Part shown: in pieces, positions 46,474 through 56,100 of the stretch
Numbering within the stretch: position 1 is the first letter of the stretch
How the letters are laid out: each line of letters begins with the position of its first letter
From: Aspidapion aeneum
Lineage: Eukaryota; Arthropoda; Insecta; Coleoptera; Brentidae
NCBI GenBank assembly: GCA_963576565.1
Contig: OY755038.1
Location: forward strand, 64,756,908-64,820,907
Length of the DNA: 64,000 bases
Reading direction: 5' to 3'
The notes under the pieces: model-generated
Told to the model about the DNA's origin: nothing
The model's input: only the letters and a program-made list of their open reading frames with translations
Databases searched by the model: none
Position numbers and translations under genes: made by a program

Positions 46474-47350
46474 TTTTTGTGAATCTATGTTTTTCGATAT
46501 TTGTCTATATTCTAGTATTTAAAAAAATATTTTGTAAAACCTTTTTACTTTTCATGTAAAATATACAGCAGTTAAAAACATACGTAAAATGTGTGTTATT
46601 CTCACGCCGGTGGATCTCAGGAGGGATAGCGTAGGGGATTCAAATATATATCTTTTTCAAAATAAATTAACCGTTTATATAAAACCTGGCATCAATTAAC
46701 CCTCGTATAATTGGTCCTGCCTGCAAATATCCTTCATTCCACTGCCGTTTTTAGATAAATAATGGATTAAACAAAAAATCAAATTACCTAAAAACGGTGC
46801 CTGATAGAGCCATTTTGAAAGTAGCTCTGAGTTTAGGAGGCAATAATCATTAATTATCAAGTACCAGATAGTCAGAAAAAAAGAAAAAAGCTTTTTTTGT
46901 AGAACAGTGATATTCTTTTAGTTTTATCTTAAGGATTTTAGGAGAAAGATTTCTAAAATTTAGTGGTAGTTTATTTCAAACTCTAAGGATAGAGTTTTAA
47001 CCTTTTTTTTGTATATATGTATAGTGTGTTGTTTCACATTTAAGATCGTTTTTATTTATTGTATTGTATACGTGTTTATAAAAAGATCATGATTGGAAAG
47101 GATGAAACTCGCACACTCCAATATATACATTGAAAAAATGGTTAGTATTTTATTTTCAATAAATATTAAATATAAACTAACGGTGTTTTTAATTGAAAAA
47201 TAAGTCCTCTCTTTTGCAATTTTAAAATACTAATCACCTTAACTGAGTTACCCAAAAAATAATTCCATTCCTGACCTTTGATTGACTATAGGCATGAAAT
47301 ACTGACAGGGAAGCTGCTAGGCCGATTTCGACATGTATTTTCCAGTTAAA
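46474..47350. other. Intronic stretch without recognised genes
   Basis: AT-rich DNA in which I see no coding frame or clear repeat. Confidence 0.5.

Positions 47351-47353
<3 letters not shown>

Positions 47354-47383
<30 letters not shown>
47354..47383. repeat. (TA)n microsatellite
   Basis: About 15 uninterrupted TA dinucleotides. Confidence 0.97.
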
Positions 47384-47386
<3 letters not shown>

Positions 47387-47604
47387 GTCCTTATTCAGAA
47401 AGAAAATCTAATCAAGACGTCAATTAGTTATGCCAGAGCACTAAATGTTTTATTGTGTATTTATAACAAATAAACTCATTTCTTCGGTTCCGTAGAGACG
47501 TTCGCTGTCGTTTCACTCGTAGAATAAAAAATAGGTTTCATCTATTATTTCATTCTTTTTGATGTACCTTGTATCTTGTAGTCAGTTTGATCTACCTTGT
47601 GTCA

Positions 47605-47667
47605 GGTAAGCCACGCTGAGTAAGGAAATGCCTTTTTCCGAAACACCGGTGTCCGTGGTTGACTTTA
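47605..47667 (+). ncRNA. Hammerhead-ribozyme-like fold (degenerate type I)
   Basis: Stem I pairs CCACG (47611-47615) with CGTGG (47654-47658), extended by GGTAA (47605-47609) with TTTACC beyond an internal loop. The core CTGAGTA (47616-47622) matches the consensus CUGANGA except U for G8. Stem II is GGAAA (47624-47628) with TTTCC (47635-47639). It is followed by GAAA, a palindromic stem III CACCGGTG, then TC before the stem I return. The layout is that of hammerheads known in Penelope-like elements. The core substitution, and an extra A before stem II, predict little or no activity in this copy. Confidence 0.5.
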
Positions 47668-48056
47668 CCCCTATGAAGTTGCCTTTTATACTTTGTTAAT
47701 GACTTCTTTTTTAAGTTGAATTTGAAAACATATTTTTTTTGTTGTTACTGACATTTTGCATATTTTTAAAGGCTTTGATGTTTTGTGTTAGCTTATTTTA
47801 TTATGATATTTGATAATAGAGATTTTGAACGACTTTGTTTTGGAATTTATTAACTTTTAGTGTGGTATGTGTGTGTAGTAAGCGTGTGTTTGTCCAAGGT
47901 TGTTCTTACTTTATGGCGATTGTTCATCATCAGCTTCGGGTTGAGGTAGACTAATGGCCCCTATTGCCGCAATAATGTTCAGTGTCGGTGCAATCGCGAA
48001 TTAAAAACAAACCAAATGTAGCAAGTTCTCAAAATAATAATCCGTTGGGTGTTATT

Positions 48057-48496
48057 AACATTCCATAAGTTCAAGAAATTTCAGAAAACATAAGAGGAAT
48101 AGCCAAACACTATAATATAAGTATAACAGTATTTTCCTCGGGAAATACGATAAGAAGTTTTGTAACTAAGACAAAACCAGAACAATCCTCAAATAATAAG
48201 GAATGTATTTACCAAATCTCGTGTAAGTGTGATAAATCATGTGTATGTAGGTGAAACAAAACGCCCTCTTCAGGGTAGAGTAAATGAACTCCTAAAAATA
48301 ACCTAATTAAGGGATATTGAAAAATCCGGTTTAGCGAATAATCAAGTTTTTGATAAGGACTCGCCTTGACGAAAACGAAAGTTTATTGAAGCCGCGTTTA
48401 CAATGCAGAATAAAGAAGTTTTTAGCCAACCAAGCACGGACATACAAAACATATGGAAACCACTCCTTAAGGAAAACAAGCGTCTTATGATTTAAA
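48057..48496 (+). pseudogene. Penelope-like element, GIY-YIG endonuclease C-terminus
   Basis: The plus strand encodes ECIYQISCKCDKS, then after a frame change YVGETKRPLQGRVNE, and after another RKRKFIEAAF and QPSTDIQNIWKPLLKE to a stop at 48496. Cys-x-Tyr-x-Ile-x-Cys-x-Cys ... Tyr-Val-Gly-Glu-Thr and the Lys-Arg-Pro-Leu continuation identify the GIY-YIG endonuclease of Penelope-like retroelements. Several stops and frameshifts make it dead; the reverse transcriptase part is absent. Confidence 0.8.
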
Positions 48497-48549
48497 AAGA
48501 GGGCGGATCGTTACACCTGACTGCACACCAAGTAGTATAAGTAGGCTGG

Positions 48550-48645
48550 ATTGTTTACACTTGAAAGCGGTTAGAGATACTTACTAACCGAAACGTCGTG
48601 GCTAAAATAAATAAAATCAATGAAATTCGGAAATTTTATTTCTAC
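48550..48645 (+). ncRNA. Penelope-like 3' tail with hammerhead-like motif
   Basis: GGTTAG and CTAACC pair as stem II (around 48569-48592), followed by GAAACGTC (48593-48600), the minimal stem III plus cleavage-site pattern of Penelope hammerheads. CAC / GTG and TTTA / TAAA flank it as a weak stem I. The upstream core reads TTGAAAG rather than CUGANGA, so it is degenerate. The tail AAAATAAATAAAATCAATG follows and is shared with the 6-kb array units. Confidence 0.45.
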
Positions 48646-49194
48646 AGTAAGCATGTAAAGGGCCAAACAATAGCAATTTTTGTCCATTCTGCTTTAATTA
48701 CCACTGCACGCTCCTGCTCGTCAACAATATAGTTCCTATTTATCTAATTAAGCAAAGTAATTTTACAAATCAGAACATTACACAAACACCGCTTAACCAA
48801 ATATGAAATTTCAGCTTTCAAAACAGACATTTTGCAAAGATAGCCCACCACTAACTGTTCATCTACAAATAACCTTATCTTATGCATTTATATGTATTTT
48901 CCCAAATAATATTATCTAAACCCTAGGAATATAGTAATCTCGGTTATTCGTGATATGAATACGAAAAACAAATAAATGTATTTTGAGTGGTAAATTTAGA
49001 GAGACTCCGACGCCACATAAAAAAGTTGTTTTGTTAACAAAATTCAAAAAAATATATGTGATATGCGTAGCAAACTGTAATTTTACATATCAAAGAAAAT
49101 CAATTGATCCTTGCTCACCACAAAATAGTTAGGGGTTAATTTGATAATTTAAGCTCATTTAAAGTAAATACAATAACTCTATGAAAATGCCCCT

Positions 49195-49505
49195 GTATAC
49201 ATACAAAATGGCGATTTTTTCTTATTTAAAAACCGATACTCAAACTTTAAAGAATGCATTGTTTGTTACTTAATACAATTTATGATTTAAACTTTAAAAA
49301 AATCAAAGTTGCAGACTTTTCATGAAATCGATTTCTATCAAGTTTTAAACTTGGAGGCATTTCAAGTCGCTGATTATGATTTTTGATTCAAACTTAAAAT
49401 GGCGGATCCAGAATGGTGGATTTTCTAATTTATAAACTAGTTTTTTTCAAACTCGAAAGTTTGCAGTGCCTAAGGTCACTTAATACAGTTTTTTTTATCA
49501 AACAT
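49195..49505. repeat. Diverged AAAATGGCGGATCC-type repeats, left part
   Basis: Units of roughly 120-150 bp contain AAAATGGCGGATCCAGAATG, TTAAACTTTAAA and CGCTGATTATGATTTTTGA. The array is interrupted by the LTR element at 49506-52714 and continues to its right. Confidence 0.7.
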
Positions 49506-49944
49506 TGTTTAATTACAAAATTAAACAGATTTTCTTTTTTTACCAATTTTCATAAATCTTCATTTTTAATTAAATTTATTATTTAAACATAGGTGATCTT
49601 GAGAAATTAGGTTTTAATAACATAAACTAACCCTCTCAAGTTTACCTATTTAAATTATATAAATTAGTTAGTTTATAAACCAACACATTATATGGAATTT
49701 TTTATTTTATAATTTATCACGAACCATAACAATTTTTTAGTATAAAAAGAGAGGATTTATCTCAATAAAGCAGATTCAACATTTGATAGTTGTTCTCACT
49801 ATACCTACTTAGTTTACTGTACCATAAGCCTTCTTGTTCATTGAAGGGAGTGAGGCTGCTCCCTGGCAGTAAACTCTTTACTTTAATCCCGCTGCTTAAC
49901 CAAGCCGAGTTAAGCAAGTGTAATTGTCAAGCACAGCTTGCACA
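49506..49944 (+). repeat. 5' LTR of the 3.2-kb element
   Basis: Contains TATAAAAAGA (49741) as a TATA-type promoter and CAATAAAGC (49763) as a polyadenylation signal, as expected for an LTR with U3-R-U5 order. Confidence 0.88.
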
Positions 49945-50000
49945 TTGGTCCTTCGAAGAAAGAAACCACCGCCGACGCCCGTAAGAAGAACACCACTACA

Positions 50001-51010
50001 GCCCAACCGTCCACTAGAGCGACCTTCCACCTACGAGAAACTCCGTCCACCTGCCCGTTCGACTGTCCGTACACTTGTCCTGTCCGAAGCCACTACGCAA
50101 GAGAGCTTCAACCAGAGCGACCTTCCACGAGAAAGTCAGTCCACCTGCCCGTACAACTGTCCGTACACTTGTCCTGTCCGAAGCCACTAGGTAAGAGAGC
50201 CTCAACCAGAGCGACCTTCCACGAGAAAGTCCATCCATTCTACAAGCGTCGAAAACCTGTCCACCTGCCCGTACGACTATCCGTACACTTGTCCTGTCCG
50301 AAGCCACTATTCAAGAGAGCTTCAACCAGAGCGACCTTCTACGAGAAAGTCCGTCCATTTTCAAGCTGCAAAAAGCCGTCCACCTAACAGTACGACTACC
50401 CGTACACTTGTCCGAAGCCACTATTCAAGGGAGCTTCAACCAGAGCGACCTTCTACGAGAAAGTCCGTCCATTCTACAAGCTGCAAAAAGCCGTCCACTT
50501 GACAGTACGACTACCCGTACACTTGTCCGAAGCCACTATTCAAGAGAGCTTCAACCAGAGCGACCTTCCACGAGAAAGTCCGTCCATTTTACAAGCTGCA
50601 AAAAGCCGTCCACCTGACAGTACAACTAGCCGTACACTTGTCCGAAGCCGCTATTCAAGAGAGCTTCAACCAGAGCGACCTTCCACGAGAAAGTTCGTCC
50701 ATTCTACAAGTTGCAAAAAGCCGTCTACCTGACAGTACTACTATCCGTACACTTGTCCGAAGCCCCTATTCAAGAGAGCTTCAACCAGAGCGACCTTTCA
50801 CGAGAAAGTCCGTCCATTTTACAAGCGTCAAAAAGCCGTCCACAGCCCGTATGACTATTCGTACACTTGTCCTGTCCGAAGTTACTACGCAAGAGAGCTT
50901 CAACCAGAGCGACCTTCCACGAGAAAGTCCGTCCATTCTACAAGCGTTAAAAAGCCGTCCACCTGCCCGTACGACTGTCCGTACACTTGTCCTGTCCGAA
51001 GCCGCTACGC
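50001..51010 (+). repeat. Minisatellite of nine ~115-bp units inside the LTR element
   Basis: GAGCGACCTT recurs at 50017, 50115, 50209, 50329, 50443, 50558, 50673, 50788 and 50907, giving spacings of 98, 94, 120, 114, 115, 115, 115 and 119. The first units lack a TCCATTCTACAAGC segment of about 22 bp that the later ones contain. Units carry GTACACTTGTCCGAAGCC and CACGAGAAAGTCCGTCC. Because the unit length is not a multiple of three, long frames run through it on both strands, giving Ser/Thr/Arg/Pro-rich proteins that I regard as artefacts. Confidence 0.95.
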
Positions 51011-51090
51011 AACCTTCATAATTAACAGGCCAACACCAACATAAACAAAAAATCATTAAGAAGAAACCAGTACAAGAGCCAACCGACCAC

Positions 51091-51261
51091 AATGATAGGA
51101 AAAAATCTAGAAAGAATATTGCTAGAAAGACAGGTAAGAAGATACAAAATGGGCTCACATCTTCTAGATTGCCTTCTAGACATACATATAATGGAGTATG
51201 CGTCAGCACAAGAACTAAAAAAGATCCTACTGCATGCCGGAGATGTACTTGAATTTTCATA
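51091..51261 (+). other. Small gag-like frame in the LTR element (doubtful)
   Basis: A 56-residue frame beginning MIGKNLERILLERQVRRYKM is helical and amphipathic with a Leu/Glu-rich end. It could be a remnant of a structural protein. Frames at 51639-51914 (Lys-rich) and 51941-52282 are also unassigned. Confidence 0.2.
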
Positions 51262-52260
51262 AGCGATTAAAGTCAATAATAATCATAAACATGATTTACC
51301 AGAAATGGGATGTCGAGACGCACATTTTACACCATGAATGGGTAAACTACGAACTAGGCAGATTACCCACATTGCTTAGTTCTTCAGTACTTAATTGAAA
51401 GAATTGAAGAGTTGAACAAGAGCCCATCAACTGATTTTAAGTACAATAAAATTTTTCACATTCCAAACGTCATTATGAGACATCCCATCAATCAACATCA
51501 AGGAAGCAAAGAAACAAAGACAAACCATAAAATAAGCAACTTTATTCAAACAGAACAAACTGAAAAAGAAAGAACTTAGAATGTTACACAGATCATGTAT
51601 ATCAGAACAAAAAATATGCTCAGATAACTCCAGTCATCTTGGTCATACAAGACGAAACCTTAGTAAGAGACATGAAAATTCAGCATGTCAAATTAAATAG
51701 CAAAGTAAAAAAAGTCCTCAATTTAAAGCTAAAAAGAAAATTGCTTCATCTCACAATAAAAACAAGTCCAAACATAACCAAAAGTGAAGAAGACATATTA
51801 AAGAGAAGAAAACTTTTAAACAAGAAGCAACAATCCCTATTCGAAAGAAATCCCAAAAGAAGAAATATTCCAACTCAAAATTTACTGAACAGGCGGAAGG
51901 ACAATGGCAAATAAGTCATAAACATTTTGCCATTGTAAATATGCAACAAAACATTTTTAAATTCTTGCCTCCCAATTTACAATTTCTTCATGGCACCTAC
52001 AATAGTAAGGGGATAACAACAATAACAAAAATAGATCATAATATTTTGCAAAAGAAACAATTTGTTGCCACAGCGAAAAGTTCGACGACGTACGATGACC
52101 GCAAAAACCAAAACATAATCGATGCGATACCTAGATTCACTGTCAGCAGTTTTAAGAAACTGACCCACGTTATAATGAAGCTGAAGTACCTATTTCGATA
52201 CCTTCCTACCACATCAACAGCATTATTCAACCTGAGATCCATACAGTCCATACCCTTTCT

Positions 52261-52275
52261 GGAGAGAGGGGAAAA
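52261..52275 (+). promoter_or_regulatory. Polypurine tract of the 3.2-kb LTR element
   Basis: GGAGAGAGGGGAAAA immediately precedes the 3' LTR. Confidence 0.8.
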
Positions 52276-52714
52276 TGTTTAATTACAAAATTAAACAGAT
52301 TTTCTTTTTTTACCAATTTTCATAAATCTTCATTTTTAATTAAATTTATTATTTAAACATAGGTGATCTTGAGATATTAGGTTTTAATAACATAAACTAA
52401 CCTTCTCAAGTTTACCTATTTAAATTATATAAATTATTTAGTTTATAAAACAACACATTATATGGAATTTTATATTTTACAATTTATCATGAACCATAAC
52501 AATTTTTTAGTATAAAAAGAGAGGATTTATCTCAATAAAGCAGATTGAACATTTGATAGTTGTTCTCACTATACCTACTTACTTTACTGTACCATAAGCC
52601 TTCTTGGTCATTGCAGGGAGTAAGGCTGCTCCCTGACAGTAAACTCTTTACTTTAATCCCGCTGCTTAACCAAGCCGAGTTAAGCAAGTGTAATTGTCAA
52701 GCACAGCTTGCACA
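52276..52714 (+). repeat. 3' LTR of the 3.2-kb element
   Basis: 439 bp, TG...CA, with the same TATAAAAAGA and CAATAAAGC signals. About 3 percent different from the 5' LTR by eye. Confidence 0.88.
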
Positions 52715-53360
52715 AACTAAATTATGTCCCGATATGTTTCATATATGAACCTTGGAGGTGTTTCAAGTAACCGATTATGGTTTTTGACTTAAACTTATAA
52801 AAAATTAAAAATGGCGAATCTAAAATTTTCTTATTTACTCACCGATCTGTCTAAAACTTTAAAGATTGTATTGCTTAAGATCCCTTAAAACAATTTATGA
52901 CTAAAACTTTAAAAAACTAAAATGGCGGATCGAAAATGGCTTTTTCATTTTTAAATCGGTATGTATCATATTTGGAACTCGCGGGTGAATCAAGTTGCTG
53001 AGTATGATTTTTGACTCAAACTTATAAAAAAATCAAAATGGCTGATCCAAAATGGCGGACTTTTCCATTTGTGAATTTATATGTATGATATTTGAAACGT
53101 GGAACTTTGGGCGGTGTCTCAAGTCGCTGATTATGTTTTTTGATCATTCATCAAGCGAAATGTATTAAATTTGAAACTTGGCGGTATTGCAAATCGCTGA
53201 TTATGATTTTTTAATTTAAAATATAAAAAATTTAAAATGGCAGATCCAAAATGGCGGACTTGCCCATTTAAAAATCGCCATTTTGCATCCGTCATTTTGA
53301 TTTTTTTAAGTTTGAGTTATAAATAAAAATATATAATCAGCGACTTGAAACACTGCCAAG
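52715..53360. repeat. Diverged AAAATGGCGGATCC-type repeats, right part
   Basis: At least four degenerate units contain AAAATGGCGGATC or AAAATGGCTGATCC, AAACTTATAAAAAA and CGCTGATTATG. An inverted piece (AAATCGCCATTTTGCATCCG) near 53275 ends the array. Confidence 0.75.
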
Positions 53361-53368
53361 TACAAACA

Positions 53369-53818
53369 GGATTGGCGATGCAATCGTATAATCTGTAAAA
53401 CAATGGCTGAAACAAAAATAGATTTTTTGAGAACCACCAAACCGATTTTACTAATTTACGCCTTGTTGTGCGGGGAAAAGGTAGTGCTTTTCTATAAATT
53501 AAAAAAAAAAACTAAAACATTTTCAGAAAATAAGAAAACACGACATTTTGAAAAATCAAATATGATTCTGTCCACCTTCTTAAATTTAAATGTTAAAAAA
53601 TTTTGATCATGACGTTTAAAAAGCAATCAATTCTCACCAGGATATTTTTTATTTCATCAAAATCGGTTTAGTAGTATTGAATTTATAAGAAAATAAATGC
53701 AGACATGATTTGCAAGGCAATCGTATAATATTCAAAACAATGGTTAAAACAAAAATATTTTTTTAAGAATCACCAAACCGATTGTGCTAATTCGTATCTT
53801 GTTGTGCGTGGCAAGAAT
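53369..53818. repeat. ~115-bp direct repeat pair
   Basis: 53369-53482 and 53705-53818 share GCAATCGTATAAT, AAAACAATGG, AAACAAAAATA, CACCAAACCGATT and CTTGTTGTGCG. The spacer is 220 bp. They are probably fragments of one dispersed repeat. Confidence 0.75.
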
Positions 53819-54167
53819 GCAGCTCATTTACTAATTTAAAAAAATAATTAAGACGTGTTCCCAACACCAGAGTAAACCAGCATCTTTGTAGAGTGCATTT
53901 TAATTTCGTCCGCCATCTTGGATTTTGAGATGGTGGACAAAAGAATACATTCAGTCAAAACTCTGATTAATTATCTGCCTAGTGCAGTTGGTTCCATTAA
54001 AATAGATTGTATACAAAAGTTATAATGAAAAAAATTTGTCCGGTTTTTTTTTGGCCCACCCGGTATATTAGTGCGACGAGGAGTTGGCGGCGCCCAGTTG
54101 TCCCATTCCGACATAATAGCAGATAAAATTACCCATTTTTAGTGACACCTCAGTAGGGACTATAATA

Positions 54168-54335
54168 ATAAATCCTGGGGGGGGGGGGTTGAACGCGGAT
54201 CGATACACAGAGATGAATCCTGGGGGGCTTAAACGCAGATCGATACATCTTAATATTGATTTTTGGACCCTGGGGTGGGGGGTTTTAGCGTCCAAGCCCC
54301 CCCCCCCTCCCCTCGCGTACGCCATTGCACCTGAC
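54168..54335. mobile_element. GC-tract transposon terminus ending in GCGTACGCCATTG
   Basis: A 12-base G-run (54177-54188), two AATCCTGGGG...ACGC.GATCGATAC repeats and an 11-base C-run lead into CCCCTCGCGTACGCCATTGC. Inverted, this is CAATGGCGTACGCGAGGGGA, similar to the hAT-like end at 1228. The partner end is not visible. Confidence 0.4.
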
Positions 54336-54743
54336 CAGTGCAAAATGTCAACGTTTTTCTATTTTCTATTTTTTACTTTCACCGTTATTTTTTCACCAAA
54401 AATTACGCTGAGTTGTTAACAAATAGGTATAAGGGTGCTCGTTAAGTAATAAACAATGATTATTATTTCTAAAGCAACGAAATTAACAGAGTTACTTGCT
54501 GATGTTGTGTTGGGTTTGGCAAAACGGTTTCGTTGAGGTTTTTACTGGAAAATCTGCTGAACACACACATGAGTGTGGTTATGTTTGTTGCAAAGGGTTA
54601 AAGCGTTCTTAATGACTGTGTTTTATATATCGTCGTGATGCAGAGGCAAATATTTAAAAGTGCATTTACCCCAGGGAACGTAGAGGAAAAATGGGAAGGA
54701 AAGCTGGAATGGATCCACCTGGATTGTCTTGAATATTATCAGG

Positions 54744-55203
54744 AAAGGTGGACACTTTTTTGGCTATCTTGAAATTTTTATAGCACGAACCCCCTTCGAG
54801 GGGTATACTTTACCCCTATATTTTGAATAGGGAAAGTGGGTCTAGTTTTGAAGTTTTAAAGCTCTCTTAAATGTCTTTAGAACAGTGTAAAAATTGTATA
54901 TGATATGTATTTGCTTTCAAATTTTCAAATTTAACATGGTATGATGAAATAAAAATTAATTCTGAAAAATATAAAATTCTAATTAAATTTTTATTTTATC
55001 AGTCCATGTTATACTTTAAAGTTTGAAGGCTATGGATATATTTTTGAAATTTTTACACGGTTGTAAGGACATTTAAAAGGCATTCAAGACAAGGTATCAC
55101 TAGACCCACTTTCCCCATTCAAAATATAAGAGTAAAGTCGAGTAAAATATACCTCTCGAAGGTGGTTCCTGCTAAAAAAATTTCAAGATAGCCAAAGTGT
55201 CCC
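54744..55203. mobile_element. Foldback element with ~220-bp inverted arms
   Basis: Arms at 54744-54960 and 54970-55203 are imperfect reverse complements. Shared pieces include TGGCTATCTTGAAATTTTT, ATATTTTGAATAGGGAAAGT (GGGGAAAGT on the other arm), GTGTAAAAATT and ACATGG. The spacer is only about 10 bp, so a transcript would form one long hairpin. Non-coding. Confidence 0.8.
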
Positions 55204-55914
55204 CCTTGCAAACAAAATCGAGGTGTTTCGGAGTTTTTTTAATTTCCTGATAATTTTCGAGAAAATCTCGGAAGATCTTTTTTAACTTTCCACCTTGTTA
55301 CTAAATATCGTACCCGGATGAAATAATATACCTGCAAGGAAAAAAGCGACTACAAACAAAAAAAAAGCCAGTACACAAAAAAAAAGTTTTTTTAATACAT
55401 CTCTGACTTTCAAATATAGGCTCTTTTTACCCGTAGACCCCCAAAACTCAAGTAAATTGAGAAAAAATGATCAAATTATTTTAATAATTGTTCAACAAGT
55501 TGAGTAAAACGAAATTTAAAGTGGGAGTCTCAATGTTTTTCCACAGTGCTGCCTATTTTTAGCCGTAGCTTTTAGTGAAATCTCATTGTTTATCCCCTGT
55601 AAGGTCTAGTGTGTTACTACTTCACGTTACAAGCTATCAAAATGGCGTCAAAATGTCGATTTCGGAAAAAATTGAATTTCATCGTTTTTCCACTGGACCC
55701 TTCATATGGTGAAGAAGAAAAAATGGTTGTTCAAACCCAATAAACAAATTGTTAATAATTATAATTAGATAAAACTACATCAACTTATAAAAGATCAAAG
55801 TCTACTTGTTCATTTTGCTGCACCATTATAAAGCAACTTTGACAGAATTAAAAAAAGATACATATTCAGTGTATTTTGTTTTTTTTTTGCGCGGGAATAA
55901 TTTTAACATTTTAA
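55204..55914. other. Intronic stretch without recognised genes
   Basis: AT-rich. Nothing beyond short homopolymers seen. Confidence 0.5.
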
Positions 55915-56100
55915 GCAGGGTTTACACCAAGTTCACGAGCTGTTCGCGAACATTGTCCAAGCTTGGTGTGTACGCGTGTTCGAGAACTAGTCTAGAGTAG
56001 CTCGGGACTTCATTCAAGGCTCCGACTTGGGCCGGCACTTCAAAGGGTTTGCTCGCGAAAACGTGCCGAGCTTAGTAGGTATGTGTGTGGACTATTACTA
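55915..56100. mobile_element. Possible DNA-transposon terminus (GGGTTTACACCAAG)
   Basis: GCAGGGTTTACACCAAGTTC begins a GC-richer stretch with repeated TTCGCGAACA and CTTGGTGTGTACGCG, then CGAGCTTAGTAGG and GTGTGGAC. The inner short inverted TTACACCAAG / CTTGGTGTG pair suggests the terminus of a non-autonomous element. The class is uncertain, perhaps PIF/Harbinger. Confidence 0.3.

Larger units (their letters stand above)
49506..52714 (+). mobile_element. 3.2-kb non-autonomous LTR retrotransposon with internal minisatellite
   Basis: Two direct LTRs of exactly 439 bp (TGTTTAATTAC...GCTTGCACA) differ at about 15 positions, so the insertion is moderately old. TTGGTCCTTCGAAG follows the 5' LTR as a candidate primer site, of a type I associate with BEL/Pao elements. 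GGAGAGAGGGGAAAA precedes the 3' LTR. The interior (2.3 kb) has a nine-unit minisatellite and small basic or amphipathic frames, with no protease, RT or integrase. The flanks AACAT / AACTA are a poor target duplication. The element sits inside a diverged tandem repeat. Confidence 0.85.

Noticed and set aside
50001..51010. CRISPR-like array
   Set aside because: Units are contiguous tandem repeats without unique spacers, in a eukaryotic retroelement.
49938..51260. Frames of 77-159 codons, Ser/Thr/Arg/Pro-rich, on both strands
   Set aside because: They run through the 115-bp minisatellite, whose period is not a multiple of three. No domain is recognised.
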